Below, piece after piece: positions 28,006 through 35,879 of a DNA stretch of 64,000 bases. The notes beneath the pieces were generated by a model. It ran no database searches. It saw nothing but the letters and a program-made list of their open reading frames with translations, and was not told the origin of the DNA. Numbering within the stretch: the stretch's first letter is position 1; every line of letters starts with the position of its first letter. Origin of the DNA: Lichenibacterium dinghuense. GTDB lineage: Bacteria > Pseudomonadota > Alphaproteobacteria > Rhizobiales > Beijerinckiaceae. Made by a program: the position numbers and the translations under genes. Where the stretch lies: positions 1,488,501-1,552,500 of the forward strand of contig NZ_JAJLMN010000001.1 in NCBI RefSeq assembly GCF_021730615.1, read 5' to 3'.

Positions 28006-28581
28006 ATGATCGACCCCGCCCTCGCCGAGTTCCTCACCGTCACCGGCCTGCTGACCCTCGGCGGCCTCGTGCTGGTGCCGCGCGCCGTGGTCTGCGTCGG
28101 CGCGGGCGCGGTGCTGGGCTGGGCCGCGGTGCTGCCCTCCCTGCTGGGAACCGCCCTCGGCACCACGCTGGGCTTCCTCCTCGCGCGCTTCGTGCTCGCC
28201 GGCGTCATCCGCCGCTTCGTGGCGCGGCGGCCCAAGGTCGGCTCCGTGCTGCGCGCCGTCGAGTCCGAGGGCTGGCGCGTGCTCGGCCTCTTGCGCCTGG
28301 CCTCGCCCGTGCCGGGCCCGGCCATCAACTTCGCCTGCGGGGTGTCCCGCATGGGATACGCCGAATACATTCTGACGACCGTGATCGGCGTGCTGCCGCA
28401 GACCGTCCTCTTCGTCTACCTCGGCCGGACCGGCAGCGAAGCGTTGGCGAGCCGCTCGCCGTGGAGCCTGAATGGGCTGACGGCCGCGGTCGGCATCGCG
28501 CTGACCATCGTGGCGCTGTGGCGTCTGAAGCTCGCCGCCGCGCGCCAGTCGGCCCGCATGCTGGCCGACGGCGAGGCCTGA
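28006..28581 (+). CDS. TVP38/TMEM64-type VTT-domain membrane protein
   Basis: 191 residues with four or five hydrophobic helices. The central LLRLASPVPGPAINFACGVSRM stretch resembles the conserved VTT/SNARE-associated motif (F/Y-x-x-R-x-x-P-x-x-P), and MGYAEYILTTVIGVLPQTVLFVYLG follows. The family includes DedA relatives thought to move phospholipids across membranes. Two Arg/Lys-rich stretches mark cytosolic loops. It stands alone between the transpeptidase and the four-gene nuclease/ATPase operon. Confidence 0.83.
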   Translation: MIDPALAEFLTVTGLLTLGGLVLVPRAVVCVGAGAVLGWAAVLPSLLGTALGTTLGFLLARFVLAGVIRRFVARRPKVGSVLRAVESEGWRVLGLLRLASPVPGPAINFACGVSRMGYAEYILTTVIGVLPQTVLFVYLGRTGSEALASRSPWSLNGLTAAVGIALTIVALWRLKLAAARQSARMLADGEA

Positions 28582-28667
28582 CCGGCTCGACGGGCGGGCT
28601 CCATCGGAAGTAGCATCTCGCGCGAGACGCGCGCCGACCCTCGGCGCCTCGCGGAGATGACCCGACC

Positions 28668-29198
28668 TTGTCAGACGCGCCGCCGTTCCGCTCCGCCGAC
28701 CCGGTCACGGACCGGATGGCGACCTTCCTGGCCTCGATCGGCATCCCGGTGCTGGCGGCGGACCTGCCGGACCGCTGCTTCGTGCCCGGCATCCGGCTCG
28801 ACCGCGGGCGCCTCCTCGTCGACGAGGCGCGGATGATCTGCCCCGGCGACCTGCTGCACGAAGGCGGCCACGTGGCCGTGATGGCGCCAGCGGTGCGAAC
28901 CGGCAGGGCGGTCGACGCCAGCAACGACATGGGCGACGAGATCGCCGCCATCGCCTGGTCCTGGGCGGCGCTGACCCACCTCGGCCTCGCGCCCGAGGTC
29001 GTGTTCAGCCCCCTCGGCTACAAGGGCGCCGCCCCCTGGCTGATCGAGACCTTCCGGGCCGGCCATGCGCCGGGCCTGCCGCTGCTCCAGTGGATGGGCC
29101 TGACGCTCGACGAGCGCTCGGCGGCCGAGCGCGGCACCCTGCCCTTCCCGCACATGCAGCGCTGGCTGCGCGAGGAGCCGCCGGAGGCCGCGGATTGA
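28668..29198 (+). CDS. Conserved hypothetical HEXXH-motif protein
   Basis: 176 residues from a TTG start with GGAGA ten bases upstream; ATG 28716 is the alternative. The motif LLHEGGHVAV (His64, His68) is an HEXXH zinc-binding signature, and GDEIAAIAWSWAALTHLGL downstream could supply a third acidic ligand. The C-terminal half has APWLIETFRAGHAPGLPLLQWMGL. I recall similar uncharacterised HEXXH proteins in diverse bacteria, but none with a known substrate. Its stop overlaps the next gene's TTG by four bases, so it is formally the first gene of the nuclease/ATPase operon, though it may be only a neighbour. Confidence 0.7.
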   Translation: MSDAPPFRSADPVTDRMATFLASIGIPVLAADLPDRCFVPGIRLDRGRLLVDEARMICPGDLLHEGGHVAVMAPAVRTGRAVDASNDMGDEIAAIAWSWAALTHLGLAPEVVFSPLGYKGAAPWLIETFRAGHAPGLPLLQWMGLTLDERSAAERGTLPFPHMQRWLREEPPEAAD

Positions 29199-30145
29199 CG
29201 GGCGACGGCGAGCTGCCCGGCCTCGCGCCGGGCGACCTCGGGCCCGCGGTGGCGCGCCTCGCGCCCGGCCGGCGCCTCGTGCTGGTGGGCGCCGACCGCC
29301 GCGGCGCCTCGGAGCTGCTGTGGGCCGAGGCCGACCTCGGCCGCTCGGTGCTGTTCCTCGCCCCCGCCGACGCGCGCGGCGCCGGCGCGGTGGTCGGCCG
29401 GCTGCTCGACGACCTGGGGGACCTCGCGCTCGCCCGCTGGCCGGACTGGCCGGGCGCCGAAGCCGGGCCCTGGCGGCGCGCCGCCGGAAGACTCGCCGCG
29501 GCCGGGCGGGCGCCGCGCCTGCGCAGGGCCGACCCCGGCACGGAGTTCGCCGGGCTGCGGGGCGCCGTCGACCCGCGCGGCCTCGCGGTCGTGGCCGAGG
29601 TCGATCCCGCCTCGGCGCGCCGCGCGCGGGGCACCGTGGAGGCGCTCGAATGGTGCGCGGCCCGCGGCGCCCCCACGGTGGCGCTGCTGCCGCACCGCCC
29701 GGCGCCCGAGCCGCCCTACGACCGCCTGCTCTACGGCGCCCGCGCGCTCCTCCCCGCTCCCGAGCCCGCCGCCGAGCGCTTCATCGCCCAGCCCGGGACG
29801 CCTCACCCCGGGAGCGAGACGGAGCGGCGGATCAGGGCCGCGCTCGACCGCGACGCCGAGCTCGGCCCGCTGTTCGCCTGCAACCGGCTCGTGACCGACG
29901 CCGGCCTGCGGCGGCCGCGCGTCGACCTGCTGTGGGCCGCGGGCCGCGTCGTGGTGGAGCTCGACGGGCCGGAGCACCGGGCGGGGCCGCAATACGGGGA
30001 CGACCGCCACAGGGACTACGAACTGCTCGTGGCGGGATATTATGTGCTGCGAATCACCAACGCCCAGGTGGCGGCCGACCTGCCGCGCGAGATCGAGAAG
30101 ATCCGCGCCGTGGTCCGGTTCAGCCGGGAAAGGACCACGCGATGA
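29195..30145 (+). CDS. DUF559 (Vsr-like, PD-(D/E)XK) endonuclease-domain protein with unknown N-terminal half
   Basis: 316 residues from a TTG that overlaps the upstream stop (TTGA), with GGAGG just before. Residues about 205-310 form a DUF559 domain: RPRVDLLW (Asp244), VVELDG (Glu255, Asp257), then DDRHRDYELLVAGYYVLRITNAQV, the layout of Vsr-type nicking endonucleases. The N-terminal 190 residues are Ala/Arg/Asp-rich, with LVLVGADRRGASELLW and GLAVVAEVDPASARRARG suggesting a degenerate Rossmann-like or restriction-like fold; I do not recognise it. Overlaps the next gene by four bases (ATGA). Confidence 0.72.
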   Translation: MTGDGELPGLAPGDLGPAVARLAPGRRLVLVGADRRGASELLWAEADLGRSVLFLAPADARGAGAVVGRLLDDLGDLALARWPDWPGAEAGPWRRAAGRLAAAGRAPRLRRADPGTEFAGLRGAVDPRGLAVVAEVDPASARRARGTVEALEWCAARGAPTVALLPHRPAPEPPYDRLLYGARALLPAPEPAAERFIAQPGTPHPGSETERRIRAALDRDAELGPLFACNRLVTDAGLRRPRVDLLWAAGRVVVELDGPEHRAGPQYGDDRHRDYELLVAGYYVLRITNAQVAADLPREIEKIRAVVRFSRERTTR

Positions 30146-30828
30146 CGGACGAGCTTTCGCCGAGCCAGGCGCTGGCGCTGTGGGGGCTGCTGGCACGGCA
30201 GGGGCGCATCGAAGAAGGTAAAGGCAAGCGCAAGCCGGACCTCGAAGAATTGATCAAGGGCGGTTTCGCCGAAGCCGATGGACCGTCGAAGACGGTGTCG
30301 CTGACGGATCGGGGGTGGAACTGGGCGTCCGAGCATCTGGCGGCACCGTCGCTCGACAAGCAGCCGGTGCTGGTGCTGTTCCTCGCCCGGCTCGGCGAGC
30401 ACCTCGCGAGGAGCGGCGAATCCCTGGCCGGGTTCATCGGGGATGCGCCGCCGCTGCCCGAGCCGGCGGCCAAGCCGAAGACAACCAGAGCCAAGGCTCC
30501 TCCGAAGGACAGGGCGCCTCCCAAGCCCAAGGCTCCGCCGAAATCGAAAGCCCCGACCGCGCCCGTGCTCCGCAAGATGATCGAGGAGGCCTACCTGCGC
30601 GCTTCCGGCGGCGTGCGCTCCGAACCCGTGCGGCTGTCGAAGCTCCGCGCCGAGCTCGGCGACCTCGACCGCAAGACGGTCGACGCCGGCCTCGCCCGGA
30701 TCCTGAAGGCGAAGAAGGAGGCGGCGAGCCTCAGCCAGATCAGCGACAACAAGGCCATCGACGCGGCCGAGCGCGACGCGGCCTTCAGCCCCGCAGGCGA
30801 CCCGTTCCACCTCATCCGGATCAAGTGA
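30142..30828 (+). CDS. Two-domain small protein with Lys/Pro hinge, operon partner of nuclease and ATPase
   Basis: 228 residues. An N-terminal domain (about 1-105) reads like a winged helix (LSPSQALALWGLLARQG, then LTDRGWNWASEHL). It is followed by a hinge of about 35 residues made of repeating Ala-Pro-Pro-Lys-type units (KAPPKDRAPPKPKAPPKSKA) and a C-terminal winged-helix-like domain (about 145-228) with EPVRLSKLRAELGDLDRKTVD. No family recognised. The hinge and two possible DNA-binding heads suggest an adaptor between nuclease and ATPase; this is inference. The stop and the next start share one base (TGATG). Confidence 0.7.
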   Translation: MTDELSPSQALALWGLLARQGRIEEGKGKRKPDLEELIKGGFAEADGPSKTVSLTDRGWNWASEHLAAPSLDKQPVLVLFLARLGEHLARSGESLAGFIGDAPPLPEPAAKPKTTRAKAPPKDRAPPKPKAPPKSKAPTAPVLRKMIEEAYLRASGGVRSEPVRLSKLRAELGDLDRKTVDAGLARILKAKKEAASLSQISDNKAIDAAERDAAFSPAGDPFHLIRIK

Positions 30829-33800
30829 TGACGAGCGATCTCGCCGCGCTGGAGCGCGCGGATTTCGACTGGGTGCGGACGCTCGACAGCGTGTGGAGCG
30901 ACGCCGAGGCCGTGGCGGGCGGCCCGAACGAGGCCACGGTCGCGCAGATCGCGGCCGACCTGTTCAGGACGGCCAAGGACCTCGGCTCGCGGCCCGGCGG
31001 CCGCGTGATGGTGGGGCCGCCGGGCGTCGGCAAGACCCACATGGTCGGCCGGCTGCGGCGCGAGGTCTGGGCCAAGGGCGGCTGGTTCGTGCTGCTCGAC
31101 GTGCTCGGGCTGCAGGACTTCTGGCGCACGGCGGCGCTCAGCTTCGTCACCGCCCTGCTCCACGACATGTCGGACGGCCGCCGCCAGCTCGAGGCCGTGC
31201 TGGCCGGCGTCGCGCGTCGCTTCAACATCGAGGAGCAGGTCGAGACGGCCTTCGCCCTGCCCGACCTCGACCCCGTCAAGCTCGTCGAGGTGTTCCAGCG
31301 CGTGCTGCCCATGGTGGACCGCAGCAAGGCCATGGAGCACGGCGACGTGTTCCGGGCCATGTGCTTCCTGCGCTCGCAGGACTTCATGGCGGCGAGCCTC
31401 GCCCACGCCTGGCTGCAGGGCTACGACGCCGACCCCGAGCGCCGCACGAAGCTCGGCTTCTTCCGGCCGCCGCCGGAGCCCGCCAGGATCGTCGCCGGCC
31501 TGTCCTGGATCATGGGCATCGCCGGCCCGACACTGGTCGCGCTCGATCAGATCGACGGCGTCATCGACGCGAGCCGGCTGCCCGGCGACGACGGACAGGA
31601 CGGCCCCGGCTTGGCGGAGGTGCTGGCAGCCGGCCTCGTGGAACTCCACGACGTCCGCCACCGCGGCATGACGGTGCTGGCCTGCCTTGAGGAGTCCTGG
31701 AACCGCCTCAGGTCGAGGGGCACGAAGGCCTTCGAGCAGCGCCTCACGCCGCCCGCTCCGGTGCAGCTCATCGGCATGAACGATCGCCGGGCGGCGGCCG
31801 GCCTCGTGGCGGGACGGCTCGCCCCCGCCTATGCCGAGGTCGGTCACGTCCCGACCTATCCGACGTGGCCGTTCCCGCGCGCCGTGATCGACGCCGCGGC
31901 GTCGACCGGCATCATGCCCCGCCTCCTGCTGATGCGCTGCGACGCGTTCCGACGCGACTGCCTGGCGCGCGGCAAGGTCGCCGAATGCCCGAGCCTGATC
32001 GGCGACGCGCCGCCGCCGCTTCGTCCGCTTGTCGACGGCGAGGGCTTCGACCTCGAAGCGGCGAAGCATCGGGCCGAGATCCCCGACGCTGCTGCCGTCG
32101 AGGACGCCCCGCTCGGCCGCCTGCTGCGCGACGCCTTCGACCTCTACGCGCTGGAAACGCCGCCGCGGGAAGACACCGACATCGCCAGCAAGGGCGACCC
32201 CGAGCAGCGCATCCCGCCGCTCCACGGCCGCCTCACCTTCACCTACCATGCCGAGAACGACCGCGAGCGCCACGTCTGCTACCGCGGCCTGCCGCAGACC
32301 AACGCCATCGCGTTCGGCGCCCGGCTGCGGGCGGCGCTGACGAGTTCCGGCATCTCCGCGAATATCGCCGGGCGCGATCTCGTCCTGGCCCGGCGCGGGC
32401 CGATCCCGGGCGGCCCGAAGACGCGCGAGCTGTTCGACCGCTTCACCAGGGCGGGCGGCATCGTCATCGACCCGCTGGACGAGGACCTGCGCACCTTCGC
32501 GGCCCTGCGCGACATGCGCGCCTCGGCCGAGGCGCACGGCCAGCGCGACGCCTTCGAGGCTTGGCTGCGCGAAACGAAGCCGCTCCGCGCCACCGCCTTC
32601 TTCAAGGCGGCGGTCCCGGGCGATGAGCCGACGGCACGCTCGACGGGCTCGGGCCCGGCGGACGAGCCGAAACCCGAGCCCCTTGCACCCGCACCGCGCC
32701 CGCGGCCTTCATCGAACCCGCGCGCGGCCGATCCCCCCTCGGCCGAGGCGGCGCCCGAGCCCGCCAAACCTCCCCCTCGCCCGCCCCGTTCGCCCGACGA
32801 CATCGTCCCGGTCGGCCGCTTCGGCGACGGCGCCCCCGCGGCGGTGCGGGTCGACCTCCTGCCGCGCCACACCGCCATCCTGGCGGGCTCGGGCTCGGGC
32901 AAGACGGTGCTGCTGCGGCGCGTCATCGAGGAAGCGGCGCTGCTCGGCGTGCCGGCGGTCGTGGTCGATCCCAACAACGACCTGTCGCGCCTCGGCGACC
33001 CCTGGCCGGAGCGCCCCGCCGCCTTCACGGCGGAGGACGACGCCAAGGCGGTGCGCTACGCGCGCGACGTCGAGGTCGTGGTCTGGACGCCCGGCGCGCG
33101 GGCCGGCAACCCGCTGTTCCTGTCGGTGCTGCCCGACTTCTCGGCCGTGCGCGACGACCCCGACGAGCGCGACGCCGCGGTGGAGATGGCCGCGGAAGCG
33201 CTCGGGCCGCTGTCGGGCGCGAAGAGCCAGAAGGAGCGCGGCGTGCTCTACGGCGCCCTCAACGCCTTCGCGCGGCGCGGCGGCGGCGACCTGAAAGCCT
33301 TCATCGCCCTGCTGTCCGACCTGCCCGAGGACGCGAGCGAGATCGGCGGAGCCGCCAAGCTCGCCGCGACCCTGGCCGACGGCCTGCGCTCCGCCGTCGC
33401 CACCAACCCGCTCCTGCGGGTCGACGGCCCGGTGCTCGACCCCGCGACGCTCTTCGCCGGGGCGGATCCGGCGCGCACCCGCGTGTCGGTGATCAACCTC
33501 GCGGCGCTCGGCTCCGACGCGGCGCGCGAGGACTTCGTCAACCGCCTGCAGATGGCGCTGTTCGGCTGGATCAAGCGCAACCCCTCGGAGCGGGGCCGCC
33601 TCTACGCGGTCGACGAGGCGCAGACCTTCCTGCCCGCCGCGGGGAAGGTCGCCGCGAGTTCGGCCAGCGGGCGCAGGCTCGCCGCGCAGGCGCGCAAATA
33701 CGGGCTCGGCCTCGTCGTCGCCACGCAGGCCCCCAAGGGCATCGACACCCAGATCGTGTCCAACTGCACGACGCAGTTCTTCGGGCGGCAGAGCTCGCCC

Positions 33801-34016
33801 GCCACCATCGCGGGCGCGGCCGAGATGATGGCGGCGAAGGGGGGCTCCGCGCCCGACATCGGCAAGCTGTCGAGCGGCCAGTTCTACTTCGCCACGGAGG
33901 GCATGGGCCGGCCGCGGCGGATCGAGGCGCCGCTCTGCCTGACGCACCACCCCGCCAACCCGCCGAGCCCCGACGAGGTGGTGGCGCGGGCGGCGCGGAC
34001 GCGGGCCGCCGATTGA
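30828..34016 (+). CDS. Dual P-loop ATPase: N-terminal AAA-like plus C-terminal HerA/FtsK-like (DUF87-type) domain
   Basis: 1062 residues. The first P-loop, GPPGVGKTH (residues 63-71), starts an AAA/STAND-like domain with a possible Walker B in TLVALDQIDGVID near 240. A middle region of about 250 residues is followed by a Pro/Ala linker (about 600-660). The second ATPase has Walker A GSGSGKTVLLRR (near 687), DPNNDLSRLG, and Walker B LYAVDEAQTFLP (Asp929, Glu930), then VVATQAPKGID and NCTTQFFGR as in HerA-type hexameric translocases. HerA-type motors commonly pair with nucleases. Probably the motor of the four-gene module. Confidence 0.8.
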   Translation: MTSDLAALERADFDWVRTLDSVWSDAEAVAGGPNEATVAQIAADLFRTAKDLGSRPGGRVMVGPPGVGKTHMVGRLRREVWAKGGWFVLLDVLGLQDFWRTAALSFVTALLHDMSDGRRQLEAVLAGVARRFNIEEQVETAFALPDLDPVKLVEVFQRVLPMVDRSKAMEHGDVFRAMCFLRSQDFMAASLAHAWLQGYDADPERRTKLGFFRPPPEPARIVAGLSWIMGIAGPTLVALDQIDGVIDASRLPGDDGQDGPGLAEVLAAGLVELHDVRHRGMTVLACLEESWNRLRSRGTKAFEQRLTPPAPVQLIGMNDRRAAAGLVAGRLAPAYAEVGHVPTYPTWPFPRAVIDAAASTGIMPRLLLMRCDAFRRDCLARGKVAECPSLIGDAPPPLRPLVDGEGFDLEAAKHRAEIPDAAAVEDAPLGRLLRDAFDLYALETPPREDTDIASKGDPEQRIPPLHGRLTFTYHAENDRERHVCYRGLPQTNAIAFGARLRAALTSSGISANIAGRDLVLARRGPIPGGPKTRELFDRFTRAGGIVIDPLDEDLRTFAALRDMRASAEAHGQRDAFEAWLRETKPLRATAFFKAAVPGDEPTARSTGSGPADEPKPEPLAPAPRPRPSSNPRAADPPSAEAAPEPAKPPPRPPRSPDDIVPVGRFGDGAPAAVRVDLLPRHTAILAGSGSGKTVLLRRVIEEAALLGVPAVVVDPNNDLSRLGDPWPERPAAFTAEDDAKAVRYARDVEVVVWTPGARAGNPLFLSVLPDFSAVRDDPDERDAAVEMAAEALGPLSGAKSQKERGVLYGALNAFARRGGGDLKAFIALLSDLPEDASEIGGAAKLAATLADGLRSAVATNPLLRVDGPVLDPATLFAGADPARTRVSVINLAALGSDAAREDFVNRLQMALFGWIKRNPSERGRLYAVDEAQTFLPAAGKVAASSASGRRLAAQARKYGLGLVVATQAPKGIDTQIVSNCTTQFFGRQSSPATIAGAAEMMAAKGGSAPDIGKLSSGQFYFATEGMGRPRRIEAPLCLTHHPANPPSPDEVVARAARTRAAD

Positions 34017-34177
34017 CCGGGTGCCGCCGGTCTCGCTCCGGGCTGCGGTCGCTCGGCTCGTCGCGCCGCCGTGGTGCCGCCCTCCAGGGCTCATGACAGC
34101 CCCTGGGCAGCGTCCCGCCGGCGTGCTTCACTCCCCGCTGGCAGCGCCGAAGGCGCGCCGTCGAGCGGAGGGATGAC

Positions 34178-35782
34178 ATGCGCGGGCTGATGATGGACGT
34201 GCCGCTGCTCGTGTCCTCCATCCTCCGGCACGCCGAGGCGGTCCACGGCGACGCCGAGATCGCGTCGCGCGACGCCGGCGGGGGCGTCGAGCGCACGACC
34301 TACGCCGACCTGGCGTCGCGCAGCCGAAGGCTCGCCCGCGCGCTCGACCGCCTCGGGCTCGGCCCCGGCGACCGCGTCGGCACGCTCGCCTGGAACGGCG
34401 CGCGCCACCTCGAAGTCTATTTCGCGGCGTCGGGCTCGGGCCGCGTCTGCCACACGGTGAACCCCCGCCTGTTCCCCGGCCAGATCGTCGACATCGTCGC
34501 CCACGCGGGCGACGCCGCGCTCTTCGTCGACCCCGGCCTCGTGCCGCTCGTCGAGTCGATCGCGGACCGGCTGCCCGCGCTCCGGGCCGTGGTGGTGCTG
34601 GCGGGGCGGGACGGCGTGCCGCGCTCCGAGCGCCTGCCGAACCTCCTGTGCCACGACGACCTGATCGCGGGCGAGCGCGACGACTACGCCTGGCCGGAGC
34701 TCGACGAGCGGGAAGCCGCGGGCCTGTGCTACACGTCCGGCACCACGGGCGCGCCGAAGGGCGTTCTGTATTCCCACCGCTCCACGGTGCTGCACGCCCT
34801 CGCCATCTCGGTGCCGGACGGCTTCGGCTTCGCGGCGGCCGACGCGGCGATGCCGGTGGTGCCCATGTTCCACGTCAACGCCTGGGGCCTGCCCTACGCC
34901 GCCGCTATGGCGGGGGCGAAGCTCGTCATGCCGGGGCCGCGCCTCGACGGCGCGAGCCTGCACGGGCTGATCCGGGACGAGGGCGTGACGCTGACCGCGG
35001 GCGTGCCGACCGTGTGGATGGGCCTGCTCGACCACGTCGAGGCGCGGGGCGAGACGCTGGCCCCGCTCCTGCGCGTGGGCATCGGCGGCTCGGCCTGCCC
35101 GCCCGCGATGATCGAGCGATTCGCGGCGCTCGGCGTCGACGTGGTCCACGCCTGGGGCATGACGGAGACCAGCCCCGTCGCGGTGGTGAACCGGCCGAAG
35201 CGCGCCCACGCGGGCCTGCCCCGCGAGGCGCGGCTTGCGCTCGGCCGCAAGCAGGGCCGCCCGCTGTTCGGGGTGGAGCTGCGCGCCGTGGGGCCGAACG
35301 GCGAGGCGGTGCCGCGCGACGGCGAGGCCTTCGGCGCCATGCTGGTGCGCGGCCCCTGCGTGGCGGAGCGCTACTACGGCTCGGAGGGCGACGAGGCCTT
35401 CGCCGAGCCGGGCTGGTTCGCCACCGGCGACATCGTGACGGTGGACCCGGACGGCTTCGTCGAGATCGTCGACCGCGCCAAGGACGTGATCAAGTCGGGC
35501 GGCGAGTGGATCTCCTCCATCGAGCTCGAGAACATCGCCGTGGAGCATCCGGCGGTGCGCGAGGCCGCCGTGGTGGCGCGGCCCGACCCGCGCTGGGGCG
35601 AGCGGCCGGTGCTGTTCGTGGTGCTGGCCGAGGGCGCGCATTTCGACGAGGCCGCCATGGCGGCGCTGTTCGCCGGCCGGGTGGCCCGCTGGATGGTGCC
35701 GGGCGAGCTGCGTGTCGTGCCCGACCTGCCCCACACGGCCACCGGCAAGCTGCACAAGGCGGGCATCCGCCGGATGCTGTGA
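34178..35782 (+). CDS. AMP-binding acyl-CoA ligase (DmdB/AlkK-like)
   Basis: 534 residues. The adenylation P-loop-like motif CYTSGTTGAPKGVLYSHRS is near residue 185, MTETSP near 329, and GDIVTVDPDGFVEIVDRAKDVIKSGGEWIS near 417-446 with the hinge Asp/Arg and the C-terminal catalytic Lys in TATGKLHKAGIR. The MMDVPLLVSSILRHAEAVHGD N terminus resembles the DmdB/medium-chain acyl-CoA synthetase branch. It activates a carboxylic acid to acyl-CoA via acyl-AMP; the chain length or whether it takes methylthiopropionate is unresolved. A GGAGGG ribosome site supports the ATG. Confidence 0.88.
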   Translation: MRGLMMDVPLLVSSILRHAEAVHGDAEIASRDAGGGVERTTYADLASRSRRLARALDRLGLGPGDRVGTLAWNGARHLEVYFAASGSGRVCHTVNPRLFPGQIVDIVAHAGDAALFVDPGLVPLVESIADRLPALRAVVVLAGRDGVPRSERLPNLLCHDDLIAGERDDYAWPELDEREAAGLCYTSGTTGAPKGVLYSHRSTVLHALAISVPDGFGFAAADAAMPVVPMFHVNAWGLPYAAAMAGAKLVMPGPRLDGASLHGLIRDEGVTLTAGVPTVWMGLLDHVEARGETLAPLLRVGIGGSACPPAMIERFAALGVDVVHAWGMTETSPVAVVNRPKRAHAGLPREARLALGRKQGRPLFGVELRAVGPNGEAVPRDGEAFGAMLVRGPCVAERYYGSEGDEAFAEPGWFATGDIVTVDPDGFVEIVDRAKDVIKSGGEWISSIELENIAVEHPAVREAAVVARPDPRWGERPVLFVVLAEGAHFDEAAMAALFAGRVARWMVPGELRVVPDLPHTATGKLHKAGIRRML

Positions 35783-35879
35783 CCGGCCCGGCCCCCGCCG
35801 TCCTGACGCCGACGGCCGGCCGGTGCTACAATGCCCCCGCGCGGGGGCGGTCCCGCGAATCGCGCGAGGAGCCGAACCG

